A stretch of DNA of 64,000 bases from Flavobacterium petrolei. Its GTDB lineage: Bacteria > Bacteroidota > Bacteroidia > Flavobacteriales > Flavobacteriaceae. Positions 8,718-17,227 of this stretch are shown here, one piece after another. A program made the translations under genes and the position numbers. The notes beneath the pieces were generated by a model. That model was not told the DNA's origin. It ran no database searches and saw nothing but the letters and a program-made list of their open reading frames with translations. Numbering within the stretch: the stretch's first letter is position 1; every line of letters begins with the position of its first letter. Where the stretch lies: the NCBI RefSeq assembly GCF_003314435.2, contig NZ_QNVY02000001.1:1364001-1428000 (forward strand), in the 5' to 3' direction.

Positions 8718-9635
8718 TTAAGACAATATCATTTCATGATAGGGAATTATAGTTTTATATCCTTTAGAAGTAAAATAAGCTGTTGGATTATCCTCTGCAA
8801 TTGCCATCACAAAATCACCTCCCCAAGCTCCCAGACTTTTTATCACACCATTAAAATCGGGAAACAAAGATTCCTTTATAGTTTGTGTTTCCAGGATATT
8901 ACTCATTTGTATTTCATGTTTTTGTATTGCTGTAGCAAAAGAGGGAAGCGTAGCGGCATTCAAAACTTCAGAAGTTATGATGTCATTTAAAGCGATTGTC
9001 CTCGGCAGATTATTCTTTTTATTCATATTGTAAGCCGCTATTGCACTTTTACTGCTTTGCTTTTTATTCAAATATACAAAGTAAAGGTCGTCCGTAAAAT
9101 CCGGATTAAAAGATACTTTTTCAATTTTAGGATTTCCTTGTTCCAATTGATATACAATAGGGCCGTCGTTTTGTGCGCACGCAATATCATAACCACTGCC
9201 TCCAAAACTGTTTTTAAGCAATGTGAAAGCATCGATTTGCAGCCACTGGGCAATGTTGTTTATCAAAGTCGATGACGTTCCCAAACCCCAGCTTTTGGGA
9301 AAGCCAAGTTCAGTTGTGATTGTGTATCCGTCAGAATTTAAAATGAAATTCGGATTAAGTTTAAATGCTTCGTGCAAAATGGTCGTAAGAGTATTCTTGA
9401 CGGATTCGTTTTCAGGATTAACTTCTTTAGAAATATCAGAGAATAAAAGAGTGTCCTCGAACCAAATGCTTTCATCAAAATCATAACTTTTCCAGTTGAT
9501 CTCTTTGTTGTCTCCTTCTTCAATAATGAGATTTTGTCCCATTTTTGTGGGTAACGCAAAGGCTTTCGCACCATCAAGAACCAGATATTCTCCTGTGATT
9601 AAAAGTTTTCCATTGCTGTAGAATGTTTTTTTCAT
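8718..9635 (-). CDS. GHMP kinase, mevalonate-kinase-like
   Basis: The protein has 305 residues. It shows the GHMP features: an N-terminal SNGKLLITGEYLVLDGAKAFALP, the glycine-rich ATP loop SWGLGTSST (near residue 115) and SGYDIACAQ, which corresponds to the conserved phosphomevalonate/mevalonate kinase segment. It follows HMG-CoA reductase by 51 bases on the same strand. A role in the mevalonate route to isoprenoids is therefore very likely, but the exact substrate (mevalonate or phosphomevalonate) cannot be fixed by eye. The cysteine-poor cytosolic sequence has no targeting signal. Confidence 0.82.
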   Translation of the reverse strand: MKKTFYSNGKLLITGEYLVLDGAKAFALPTKMGQNLIIEEGDNKEINWKSYDFDESIWFEDTLLFSDISKEVNPENESVKNTLTTILHEAFKLNPNFILNSDGYTITTELGFPKSWGLGTSSTLINNIAQWLQIDAFTLLKNSFGGSGYDIACAQNDGPIVYQLEQGNPKIEKVSFNPDFTDDLYFVYLNKKQSSKSAIAAYNMNKKNNLPRTIALNDIITSEVLNAATLPSFATAIQKHEIQMSNILETQTIKESLFPDFNGVIKSLGAWGGDFVMAIAEDNPTAYFTSKGYKTIIPYHEMILS

Positions 9636-9638
9636 TGT

Positions 9639-9680
9639 CTTTGCGAGGAACGAAGCAACTTTGTTCTTTGTTGCTTCAAG
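9639..9680. repeat. REP-like palindromic element in the HMG-CoA reductase/GHMP kinase spacer
   Basis: The spacer contains tgcgaggaacgaagcaac followed by tttgttcttt and gttgcttc. The 8-bp stem gaagcaac/gttgcttc occupies 9652-9659 and 9670-9677. The core gcgaggaacgaagcaa is a string I recognise from dispersed intergenic palindromes in several bacterial groups. Only this copy is present here, so repeat status rests on that recollection. Confidence 0.5.
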
Positions 9681-9686
9681 ATAAAA

Positions 9687-11009
9687 TTATTTTCTTAAAT
9701 TTTCAATAAAGGTGACGACGGCGCTATGCGATACAGTATTTTTTTTGAAATATTTCTGTATTAAAACCCGTTCTTCATCAGTGGCTTCAAACTGGTTGAT
9801 GATGTTATTCAAATGCATTTTCATGTGTCCTTCCTGAATTCCGGTTGTAGTCAAAGAACGTAAAGCGGCAAAGTTTTGGGCCAAACCGGCTACGGCTACA
9901 AACTGCATTAATTCTTTGGCAGATGGTTTTTCCAGCATTTCCAATGATAATTTTACCAATGGATGTAAGGAAGTTAAACCACCAACAGTTCCTAATGCTA
10001 AAGGGATTTCCAGCCAAAAAGTAAAAATTCCATTTTCTATTTTGGCGTGTGAAAGACTGGAATATTTTCCGTTTCGGGAAGCATAGGCGTGAATTCCTGC
10101 TTCGACAGCGCGGAAATCATTTCCTGTTGCTAAAACAACTGCGTCCACTCCGTTCATAATTCCTTTGTTATGCGTAACGGCACGATACGGCTCGACTTCG
10201 GCGATTTGAACGGCTTGTACAAATTTCTCGGCAAATTCCAGAGGATTCGTAATGTGTTTCTCTTCTAATTCTTCTATTGGACAAGAAACTTCCGCTCTTA
10301 CAATGCAATTTGGAACATAATTCGAAAGAATGCTCATTATCACTTCAATTTCTTTCTCCGTTTCTGTAAACAAGTCGTAACTATGTGCTTCTTCTTTTAA
10401 TGTTTTGGAAAATTGTTCCAGACACGAATTGATGAAATTGGCTCCCATGCTATCTTTGGTTTCAAAAGTGGCATGCAGCTGAAAATAATTAGGCAATAAA
10501 TCGGTTTTGTCTTTTAGAATAATGTCTAAAATTCCGCCACCGCGTTTTTGCATATTTGTGGTAATCGATTCGGTTTCTGAGAAAAATTTGCTTTTGTGTT
10601 GAGCAAAAAACAAATTCAATTTCGACACATCGCCCTTATAGATAAAATGAACCTGCCCAATTTTTTCGGTATTGATTACGGTTGCTTTAAATCCGCCACG
10701 CGTGGACCAAAACTTAGCCGCTTTAGCGGCAGCAGCAACGACAGAACTTTCCTCAATAGCCATGGGAATCGTGCTGTATTTTCCATTAATCAGGAAATTA
10801 GGAGCCACTCCCAGTGGAATGTAGAAATTGGTTATCGTATTTTCGATGAATTCATCGTGTAATTTCTGTATTTTTTCATCAGAATTCCAATAGTTTTTCA
10901 GCAAGGTAATGGCTTCTGTAGGTGTTGAAAAATATTGATTGGCAATCCATGTAATTTTTTCTTCTTTGGATAATTTAGAAAATCCGCTAATAGCCTTGTT
11001 CATTCTCAA
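9687..11009 (-). CDS. Hydroxymethylglutaryl-CoA reductase, class II
   Basis: The protein has 440 residues. Class II (bacterial) HMG-CoA reductase signatures are complete: Glu in IEESSVVAAAAKAAKFW (near 86), Lys 282 in HNKGIMNGVDAVVLATGNDF, Asp 298 in the same block, and His 395 in IQEGHMKMHL. The spacing between Lys, Asp and His matches that of the Pseudomonas mevalonii enzyme. It makes mevalonate from HMG-CoA; the biosynthetic direction is inferred from the adjacent GHMP kinase. The start could also be the ATG two codons later (11003). Confidence 0.93.
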   Translation of the reverse strand: MRMNKAISGFSKLSKEEKITWIANQYFSTPTEAITLLKNYWNSDEKIQKLHDEFIENTITNFYIPLGVAPNFLINGKYSTIPMAIEESSVVAAAAKAAKFWSTRGGFKATVINTEKIGQVHFIYKGDVSKLNLFFAQHKSKFFSETESITTNMQKRGGGILDIILKDKTDLLPNYFQLHATFETKDSMGANFINSCLEQFSKTLKEEAHSYDLFTETEKEIEVIMSILSNYVPNCIVRAEVSCPIEELEEKHITNPLEFAEKFVQAVQIAEVEPYRAVTHNKGIMNGVDAVVLATGNDFRAVEAGIHAYASRNGKYSSLSHAKIENGIFTFWLEIPLALGTVGGLTSLHPLVKLSLEMLEKPSAKELMQFVAVAGLAQNFAALRSLTTTGIQEGHMKMHLNNIINQFEATDEERVLIQKYFKKNTVSHSAVVTFIENLRK

Positions 11010-11182
11010 TTGATTATGGTGTAATTAGTTGCAAATATACGGTTTTAGGCGTTTTATTTACAATCAAATTATATTCAGTGAAAGGTTATTTTTTATATTG
11101 CTTTTTACATTTAACATATAAAATGACCGATAATTGTAATTTTTTCACTAAAATTGACGGTTTTTATCTTTAAATAAATAGT

Positions 11183-13354
11183 ATGTATTCGAAAAAAATT
11201 ATAGCATTATTTTTATTCTTGTGTTTTACGGTTGTTGGTCAACAAAAAATCACAATTGATGAGCTTTATAACGGTATATTTCGTGCTCAGGGAATGGATG
11301 AATTGCAATCGTTGAAAAACACAAATCAGTACACGGTTTTGAATGCTGACAGGCAGTCCAGAAGCATGCAGATTAATTTGTATGATTTTGCTACATTAAA
11401 TAAAGTATCTACATTAATCGATACAAAATCGCACAGAGAATTATCAAACGGTATTGACAGTTATACGTTTGATGCTTCAGAAAAAATGATTTTATTGGCG
11501 TGTAATACGAATCAAATCTTCCGACACTCGTTTACTGCAGATTATTATTTATATGATATCGCTAATAAAAAATTAAAAAAACTATTTGATTTTCAGGTTC
11601 AGGAGCCTACTTTTTCACCTGATGGAACAAAGATTGCTTACGCCAAAGAAAATAATCTGTATGTATATGATTTAGCTTCTAATAAATCGACTCCAATTAG
11701 TACAGATGGACAAAAAAACAGCATTATTAACGGTATCACGGATTGGGTTTACGAAGAAGAATTTGCTTTTGTGAAAGCTTTTGACTGGAGCGCTGACAGC
11801 AAAAAAGTAGCCTACATTCGTTTTGACGAAAGTCAAGTCCCGGAATTTTCGATGTCCATGTTTGGAAAAGAGTTGTATCCAATGATGCAAACGTTTAAAT
11901 ATCCAAAAGCAGGGGAGAAGAATGCATTAGTTTCGTTACATATTTATGATGTAAATTCGAATGCGGTAAAAAATGTAAATCTTGGTAATTACAACGATTT
12001 TTATATTGCCAGAATGAAATGGACAAATGATGCGAATACATTGTCTGTGCAGGTATTGAATCGTCATCAAAACAATTTGGATTTGTTGTTTATCGACGGT
12101 AATTCAGGAGCTGCAAAAGTAGTTTTGAACGAAAAAGATAAAGCGTATGTTGATGTGACTGATAATTTAACGTTCTTGAAAGACAACAGTTTTATTTGGA
12201 CTTCAGAAAAAGACGGTTTCAATCATATTTACTTATATGATAAAAACGGAAAATTGAAAAACCAACTGACCAAAGGAAAATGGGAAGTAACTAATTATTA
12301 TGGTTTAGACGAAAAGACAAATACGGTTTTCTATCAGTCTGTAGAAAATGGATTTATCAACAGAGACGTTTACAGAATAGGTCTTGACGGGAAAAACAAA
12401 GTGCGTTTGTCGCAAAATACAGGAACGAATGCTGCGACATTCAGTCCGAATTTTCAATACTACATCAACACGTTTTCTAGTGCGTCTCAACCTACCACTT
12501 ATACGTTGAACGAAGCTAAAGCAGGAAAACAAATTCAAGTTATTGAGAATAATGAATCATTGGCTGCAAAGCTAAAAAGCTATGATTTACCGGCTAAAGA
12601 GTTTTTTGTTTTGAAAACAGCAAAAGGGAATGAACTAAATGCTTGGATTATTAAACCGAAAGATTTTGATCCGGCTAAAAAATATCCTGTTTTCATGTAC
12701 CAATATTCTGGTCCGGGTTCCCAACAAGTAAACAATGAGTGGAATAGTACTGATGATTATTGGTTTATGATGTTGTCACAACAAGGTTATATTGTAGCTT
12801 GTGTTGACGGAAGAGGAACTGGTTTTAAAGGAGCTGATTTCAAAAAAGTGACGCAATTACAATTGGGGAAATACGAGGTAGAAGACCAAATAGATGCTGC
12901 TAAAGTATTAGGAAATTACGCATTTGTTGATAAAGCTAGAATTGGTATATTTGGCTGGTCGTATGGTGGTTTTATGGCATCCAATTGTATCATGAAAGGA
13001 AACGATGTTTTCAAAATGGCAATTGCTGTAGCTCCGGTAACAAACTGGCGTTTTTATGACAGTGTGTATACGGAGCGTTACATGACGACACCGCAAGAAA
13101 ATGCGAATGGATACGATGATAATTCACCAATAAATCATGTTGATAAATTGAAAGGGAAATTCCTTTTGATTCATGGTTCGGGTGATGATAATGTGCATGT
13201 TCAAAACTCCATGCAAATGATGGAAGCTTTGATTCAGGCCAATAAACAATTTGATTCCCAAATTTATCCAGACAATAATCACGGGATTTACGGCGGGAAA
13301 ACCAGAGTTCAGTTGTACACCAAAATGACTAATTTTATTAAAGAAAATTTATAA
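11183..13354 (+). CDS. Dipeptidyl peptidase IV (S9B prolyl oligopeptidase family)
   Basis: The protein has 723 residues with a signal peptide (ending near VVGQQ). A beta-propeller N-domain carries the double-Glu helix DWVYEEEFAF that anchors the substrate N-terminus. The C-terminal alpha/beta-hydrolase domain has Ser 593 in GWSYGG, Asp 668 in GSGDDNVH and His 700 in NNHGIYGG; the spacing matches human DPP4. It removes Xaa-Pro dipeptides from peptides in the periplasm. The two downstream POT transporters (10 and 4 bases apart) would import the released di- and tripeptides. Confidence 0.95.
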   Translation: MYSKKIIALFLFLCFTVVGQQKITIDELYNGIFRAQGMDELQSLKNTNQYTVLNADRQSRSMQINLYDFATLNKVSTLIDTKSHRELSNGIDSYTFDASEKMILLACNTNQIFRHSFTADYYLYDIANKKLKKLFDFQVQEPTFSPDGTKIAYAKENNLYVYDLASNKSTPISTDGQKNSIINGITDWVYEEEFAFVKAFDWSADSKKVAYIRFDESQVPEFSMSMFGKELYPMMQTFKYPKAGEKNALVSLHIYDVNSNAVKNVNLGNYNDFYIARMKWTNDANTLSVQVLNRHQNNLDLLFIDGNSGAAKVVLNEKDKAYVDVTDNLTFLKDNSFIWTSEKDGFNHIYLYDKNGKLKNQLTKGKWEVTNYYGLDEKTNTVFYQSVENGFINRDVYRIGLDGKNKVRLSQNTGTNAATFSPNFQYYINTFSSASQPTTYTLNEAKAGKQIQVIENNESLAAKLKSYDLPAKEFFVLKTAKGNELNAWIIKPKDFDPAKKYPVFMYQYSGPGSQQVNNEWNSTDDYWFMMLSQQGYIVACVDGRGTGFKGADFKKVTQLQLGKYEVEDQIDAAKVLGNYAFVDKARIGIFGWSYGGFMASNCIMKGNDVFKMAIAVAPVTNWRFYDSVYTERYMTTPQENANGYDDNSPINHVDKLKGKFLLIHGSGDDNVHVQNSMQMMEALIQANKQFDSQIYPDNNHGIYGGKTRVQLYTKMTNFIKENL

Positions 13355-13363
13355 CAGCGCTTT

Positions 13364-14908
13364 ATGACAAACGACGCATTGAATAAGGAAGAATTTTTTG
13401 GACATCCAAAGGCGCTTTTTATATTGTTTTTTACCGAAATGTGGGAACGCTTCTCCTTTTATGGAATGAAAGCCTTGTTGATTTTTTATCTGACAAAGTA
13501 CCATTTGTTCTCGGATAGTTCGGGAAATTTACTGATTGGAAGTTACGCTGCTTTAGTGTATGCCGTTCCAGTTTTAGGTGGCTTTATTGCCGACAGGTAT
13601 TTGGGTTTTAGAAAAGCCATTGTTTTTGGAGGGATTATGTTGGTGCTGGGACATATAGGAATGGCTTATGAAGGGAATGCCGCAACACAATCCATTACTG
13701 GCGAAATTACACGGGATGAAACGGCCTTGCAGATATTTTACTTTTCATTATCCTTAATAATTGTCGGAGTTGGTTTTCTAAAAGCTAATATCTCTTCACT
13801 GGTAGGAGAATTATATGAAAAAGGTGATAAAAGAAGGGATTCCGGATTCACGTTGTTTTACATGGGAATCAACTTAGGTTCCTTTTTGGCTACGCTAATT
13901 TGTGTTTGGCTTGGTGAAAAATATGGTTGGAGTTATGGTTTTGGTGCCGCTGGAGTCGGAATGTTTTTCGGATTATTGACTTTTATTTCCGGAAGGAAAT
14001 TATTAATGGGCAAAGGAGAATCAAATAATCCCTCTTTCTTAGAAAACAAATCATTTGGACTTAAAAACGAATGGTTAATTTATATTGGAAGTGTTTTGTC
14101 AACATTATTGTTTTGGCAAATGGTTCAAAATCATGATGCAGTTTCATGGGCTTTAAAAATTGCAGGTGGAATTTCTTTTATTTATATTGTCTATTATGCG
14201 ATCACACAGTTAGACGGAAAAGCACGTCATCAATTGATTGCTTTAACCATTCTGATTGTATTTACGATTGTCTTTTGGGCATTGTTTGAACAAGCGTATA
14301 CTTCTATGAATTTATTTGCTGACCGGATTTTAGACCGAACTATATTCGGTTACGAAGTCTCTGCTGGGCAATTCTTAAGTTTTAATGCCTTATTTATAAT
14401 TTTGTTAGCTCCAGTTTTTGCTTGGATATGGCCAAAATTAGGAAAATACAATCCGAATACAGCCGTGAAATTTGCTTTTGCATTAGCTTTCGTTGGTTTA
14501 GGTTTTGGAGCATTAGTTATGGGGATAAATCTTTCTGGAGCAGGAAAAGTAGCAGCGATTTGGTTGATATTAGCTTATTTTTTACACACTTGTGGGGAAT
14601 TGAGTTTGTCGCCGGTAGGACTTTCTGCGGTAACTAAATTATCCCCTGCTAAAATAGTTGGTTTCATGATGGGCGTTTGGTTTTTGGCAACAGCCAGTTC
14701 TGAATTTATAGCTTCCATTTTAGCGAATATCGCTTCTGTCGATACGTCAAATGGTACAGCGCCAGATTTGAATTTAGCAAAACAGAGTTATTTAGTGCTT
14801 TTTGAATATTTATTTTACACAGGGCTTGGTTTCGGACTGCTACTATTAGTACTTTCGCCAGTAATTAAAAAATTAATGCACGGAGTAGATAAAGAATTAA
14901 ACAATTAA
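13364..14908 (+). CDS. POT/PTR family proton-dependent peptide transporter
   Basis: The protein has 514 residues and about 14 hydrophobic helices. The POT signatures are clear: the N-terminal EMWERFSFYGMKALLIFYL (ExxER-type proton motif), FTLFYMGINLGSFLA on helix 5, and ELSLSPVGLSAVTKL in the C-terminal half. It imports di- and tripeptides with protons across the inner membrane. It begins 10 bases after the dipeptidyl peptidase gene, and a second paralogue follows 4 bases downstream, so all three are almost certainly cotranscribed. Confidence 0.94.
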   Translation: MTNDALNKEEFFGHPKALFILFFTEMWERFSFYGMKALLIFYLTKYHLFSDSSGNLLIGSYAALVYAVPVLGGFIADRYLGFRKAIVFGGIMLVLGHIGMAYEGNAATQSITGEITRDETALQIFYFSLSLIIVGVGFLKANISSLVGELYEKGDKRRDSGFTLFYMGINLGSFLATLICVWLGEKYGWSYGFGAAGVGMFFGLLTFISGRKLLMGKGESNNPSFLENKSFGLKNEWLIYIGSVLSTLLFWQMVQNHDAVSWALKIAGGISFIYIVYYAITQLDGKARHQLIALTILIVFTIVFWALFEQAYTSMNLFADRILDRTIFGYEVSAGQFLSFNALFIILLAPVFAWIWPKLGKYNPNTAVKFAFALAFVGLGFGALVMGINLSGAGKVAAIWLILAYFLHTCGELSLSPVGLSAVTKLSPAKIVGFMMGVWFLATASSEFIASILANIASVDTSNGTAPDLNLAKQSYLVLFEYLFYTGLGFGLLLLVLSPVIKKLMHGVDKELNN

Positions 14909-14912
14909 TAAT

Positions 14913-16718
14913 ATGAGTCAAAATAATACAGATCAATTTTTTAAAAGTACCGTTTTAGGGCACCCTGCGGGATTATTCGTTTTGTTTTTCACAGAGATGT
15001 GGGAACGTTTCTCATTCTACGGAATGCGTTCTTTATTGATATTATTTTTAACCGCTTCCTTTACAGATGGTGGTTGGGAATGGACTCGTGAAAATGCTTC
15101 TGCATTATTTGGATCCTATGTAGGTCTGGTTTATTTATCTACCATGTTAGGTGGTTATTTTGCTGATAAAGTTATTGGTTTTAGATGGGCTGTTGTGGTT
15201 GGAGCTACTTTAATGACTTTAGGACATGCTTCTATGGCTGTCGAAACTGAATTTTCTATTTATTTAGGATTAGTATTGTTAGTTTTTGGAAATGGTTTCT
15301 TTAAACCAAACATGACATCAATCGTATCTGAAATGTACAAAGACCGTCCGGAAAAGAAAGATGGTGCGTATACTTTATTTTACATGGGTGTAAATGCCGG
15401 CGCGTTCTTCGGGATTTTACTTTGTGGTTATTTAGGTGAAAAAGTAGGATGGACGTACGGTTTTGGTTTAGCCGGGATCTTTATGTTCTTTGGAATGTTA
15501 CAGTTTTGGTTGTCTCAAGATATTTTTGGAGATATTGGTTTGAAACCAAGTAAAGAAAGCAAAGCAAAAGCAGAAGCTTTGGATACGGATAAAAGAAATC
15601 CTTTTTCTCCAATACAATTAGCAGCAATAGCTTTCTCTTCTATTTTAGCATTATTGTGGCTTGTAAATGATCCTGCTTCTAAAATATCGGGAGGTAAAGT
15701 GAATATTTTTTCATTCCTAGGACCTAATGGAAACTCTATAGCTATTGTTTCCGCTTTAGTTGTGTTCATTATCTTATTGGTTTACAGATTTACTCAATAT
15801 TCTAAAATTACTAAGGAGAAATTGATCGCAGTTACATTTTTTGCATTTCTGACTATTTTCTTCTGGGCAATTTTTGAACAATCACCAAACAGTTTAACGA
15901 TTTTTGCCAGTGATTATACAGATCGTGTTTTAACAGGTAATTGGAGCGTAGTGTTTTTAGTGATGAATTCATTGATTACTATTCTGCCTTTGGTAATTAT
16001 CACTTGGGTGTTGATTTTATTATTCAAACAGACCTTTAAATTCTATGCGCTTGCAAATATTATTCTAAGCGTAAGTTTTATCATTATCTGGGCTATAGCA
16101 ATCTGGATGTTGACAAAAGATTATTATACTGCTGGATATTTATCATTATCAGATTCAACTTTGCAAGCATTGAAAATCGACAAAGTTACCACGGCATTAA
16201 CCGAAGTTCCTGCAACTTGGTTTTCTACCTTAAACTCTTTGTTTATTATTTCATTAGCGCCGTTATTTTCTAAATGGTGGGAAAGTAAATACAATCCTTC
16301 TGCAAACTTGAAATACGGAATCGGAATGGGATTATTAGCGCTTGGGATGGCTTGTGTAGCTTTTGGCGCAAGCGGAATCGAAGCAGGTGCAAAAACAGCT
16401 TCAGTGAGTATGATTTGGTTGATTCTAGTGTATCTTTTCCATACTATGGCTGAATTGTGTATATCACCGGTTGGGTTGTCTTATGTAAGCAAATTAGTTC
16501 CGGCTCGAATGATTGCATTCATGTTTGGTGTTTGGTACTTAGCGGTAGCAATTGGTATGAAAGGTGCAGGTATGTTTGGAGAAAATATTGATAAAATAGC
16601 CAATGAACACGGATTGAGTTACTTCTTTTGGATGTTGACTATTATTTCCATTGTAGTTGCTTTATTCTCCGTTGCGATGACTCCGGTTATTAAAAAATTG
16701 ATGCACGGTGTGCGATAA
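14913..16718 (+). CDS. POT/PTR family proton-dependent peptide transporter (second paralogue)
   Basis: The protein has 601 residues. It shares the POT motifs of its neighbour (EMWERFSFYGMRSLLIL, YTLFYMGVNAGAFFG, ELCISPVGLSYVSKL). It is longer because of extra hydrophobic sequence and a loop in the middle (about 320-460). The two genes look like a tandem duplication that has since diverged, perhaps giving different peptide preferences. A short gap (44 bases) leads to the thioredoxin-like gene. Confidence 0.94.
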   Translation: MSQNNTDQFFKSTVLGHPAGLFVLFFTEMWERFSFYGMRSLLILFLTASFTDGGWEWTRENASALFGSYVGLVYLSTMLGGYFADKVIGFRWAVVVGATLMTLGHASMAVETEFSIYLGLVLLVFGNGFFKPNMTSIVSEMYKDRPEKKDGAYTLFYMGVNAGAFFGILLCGYLGEKVGWTYGFGLAGIFMFFGMLQFWLSQDIFGDIGLKPSKESKAKAEALDTDKRNPFSPIQLAAIAFSSILALLWLVNDPASKISGGKVNIFSFLGPNGNSIAIVSALVVFIILLVYRFTQYSKITKEKLIAVTFFAFLTIFFWAIFEQSPNSLTIFASDYTDRVLTGNWSVVFLVMNSLITILPLVIITWVLILLFKQTFKFYALANIILSVSFIIIWAIAIWMLTKDYYTAGYLSLSDSTLQALKIDKVTTALTEVPATWFSTLNSLFIISLAPLFSKWWESKYNPSANLKYGIGMGLLALGMACVAFGASGIEAGAKTASVSMIWLILVYLFHTMAELCISPVGLSYVSKLVPARMIAFMFGVWYLAVAIGMKGAGMFGENIDKIANEHGLSYFFWMLTIISIVVALFSVAMTPVIKKLMHGVR

Positions 16719-16762
16719 ATTTTAGGCATCATTTTTGATTTTGAATCAATAAAATTATAAAT

Positions 16763-17221
16763 ATGAAGAAAATTATAGTTGCTTTGTTATTGTTTGCTGG
16801 CTCATTTGCCGCCGAAGCACAAGAATTAGTTTGGGAAACCAATGTGACTAAGGCCATGGCAATTTCCACTGAAACCAAGAAACCACTATTACTGTTTTTC
16901 ACGGGAAGCGATTGGTGCGGATGGTGTATCCGTTTGCAAAAAGAAGTTTTGAAAACTCCTGAATTTGCGGCTTGGGCCAAGGAAAATGTGGTTTTAGTAG
17001 AATTGGATTATCCAAGGAAAGCGCCACAGACGGAGGAAATTAAAAAACAAAATAATGAATTGCAAATGGCTTTTGGAATTCAAGGATTTCCAACCATTAT
17101 ACTAGCAAATGCTAGCACAAAAGAGGGCAAAGTCAATTTTGAAGGCATTGGAAGTACCGGTTATGTTGCCGGTGGTCCATCAGCTTGGTTAGCTGTCGCA
17201 AATGGTTTTCTGAAAAAATAA
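16763..17221 (+). CDS. Exported thioredoxin-family protein
   Basis: The protein has 152 residues. A signal peptide (MKKIIVALLLFAGSFAAEAQ) precedes a thioredoxin fold with active site CGWC (Cys 52 and Cys 55, in TGSDWCGWCIRLQ) and the cis-proline segment GFPTIIL. This is the thioredoxin_7/DUF255-like layout common in Bacteroidota. It probably acts as a periplasmic disulfide reductase. It is the last gene of the peptidase/transporter cluster and ends 6 bases from the convergent comEC. Confidence 0.85.
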   Translation: MKKIIVALLLFAGSFAAEAQELVWETNVTKAMAISTETKKPLLLFFTGSDWCGWCIRLQKEVLKTPEFAAWAKENVVLVELDYPRKAPQTEEIKKQNNELQMAFGIQGFPTIILANASTKEGKVNFEGIGSTGYVAGGPSAWLAVANGFLKK

Positions 17222-17227
17222 AATTTC

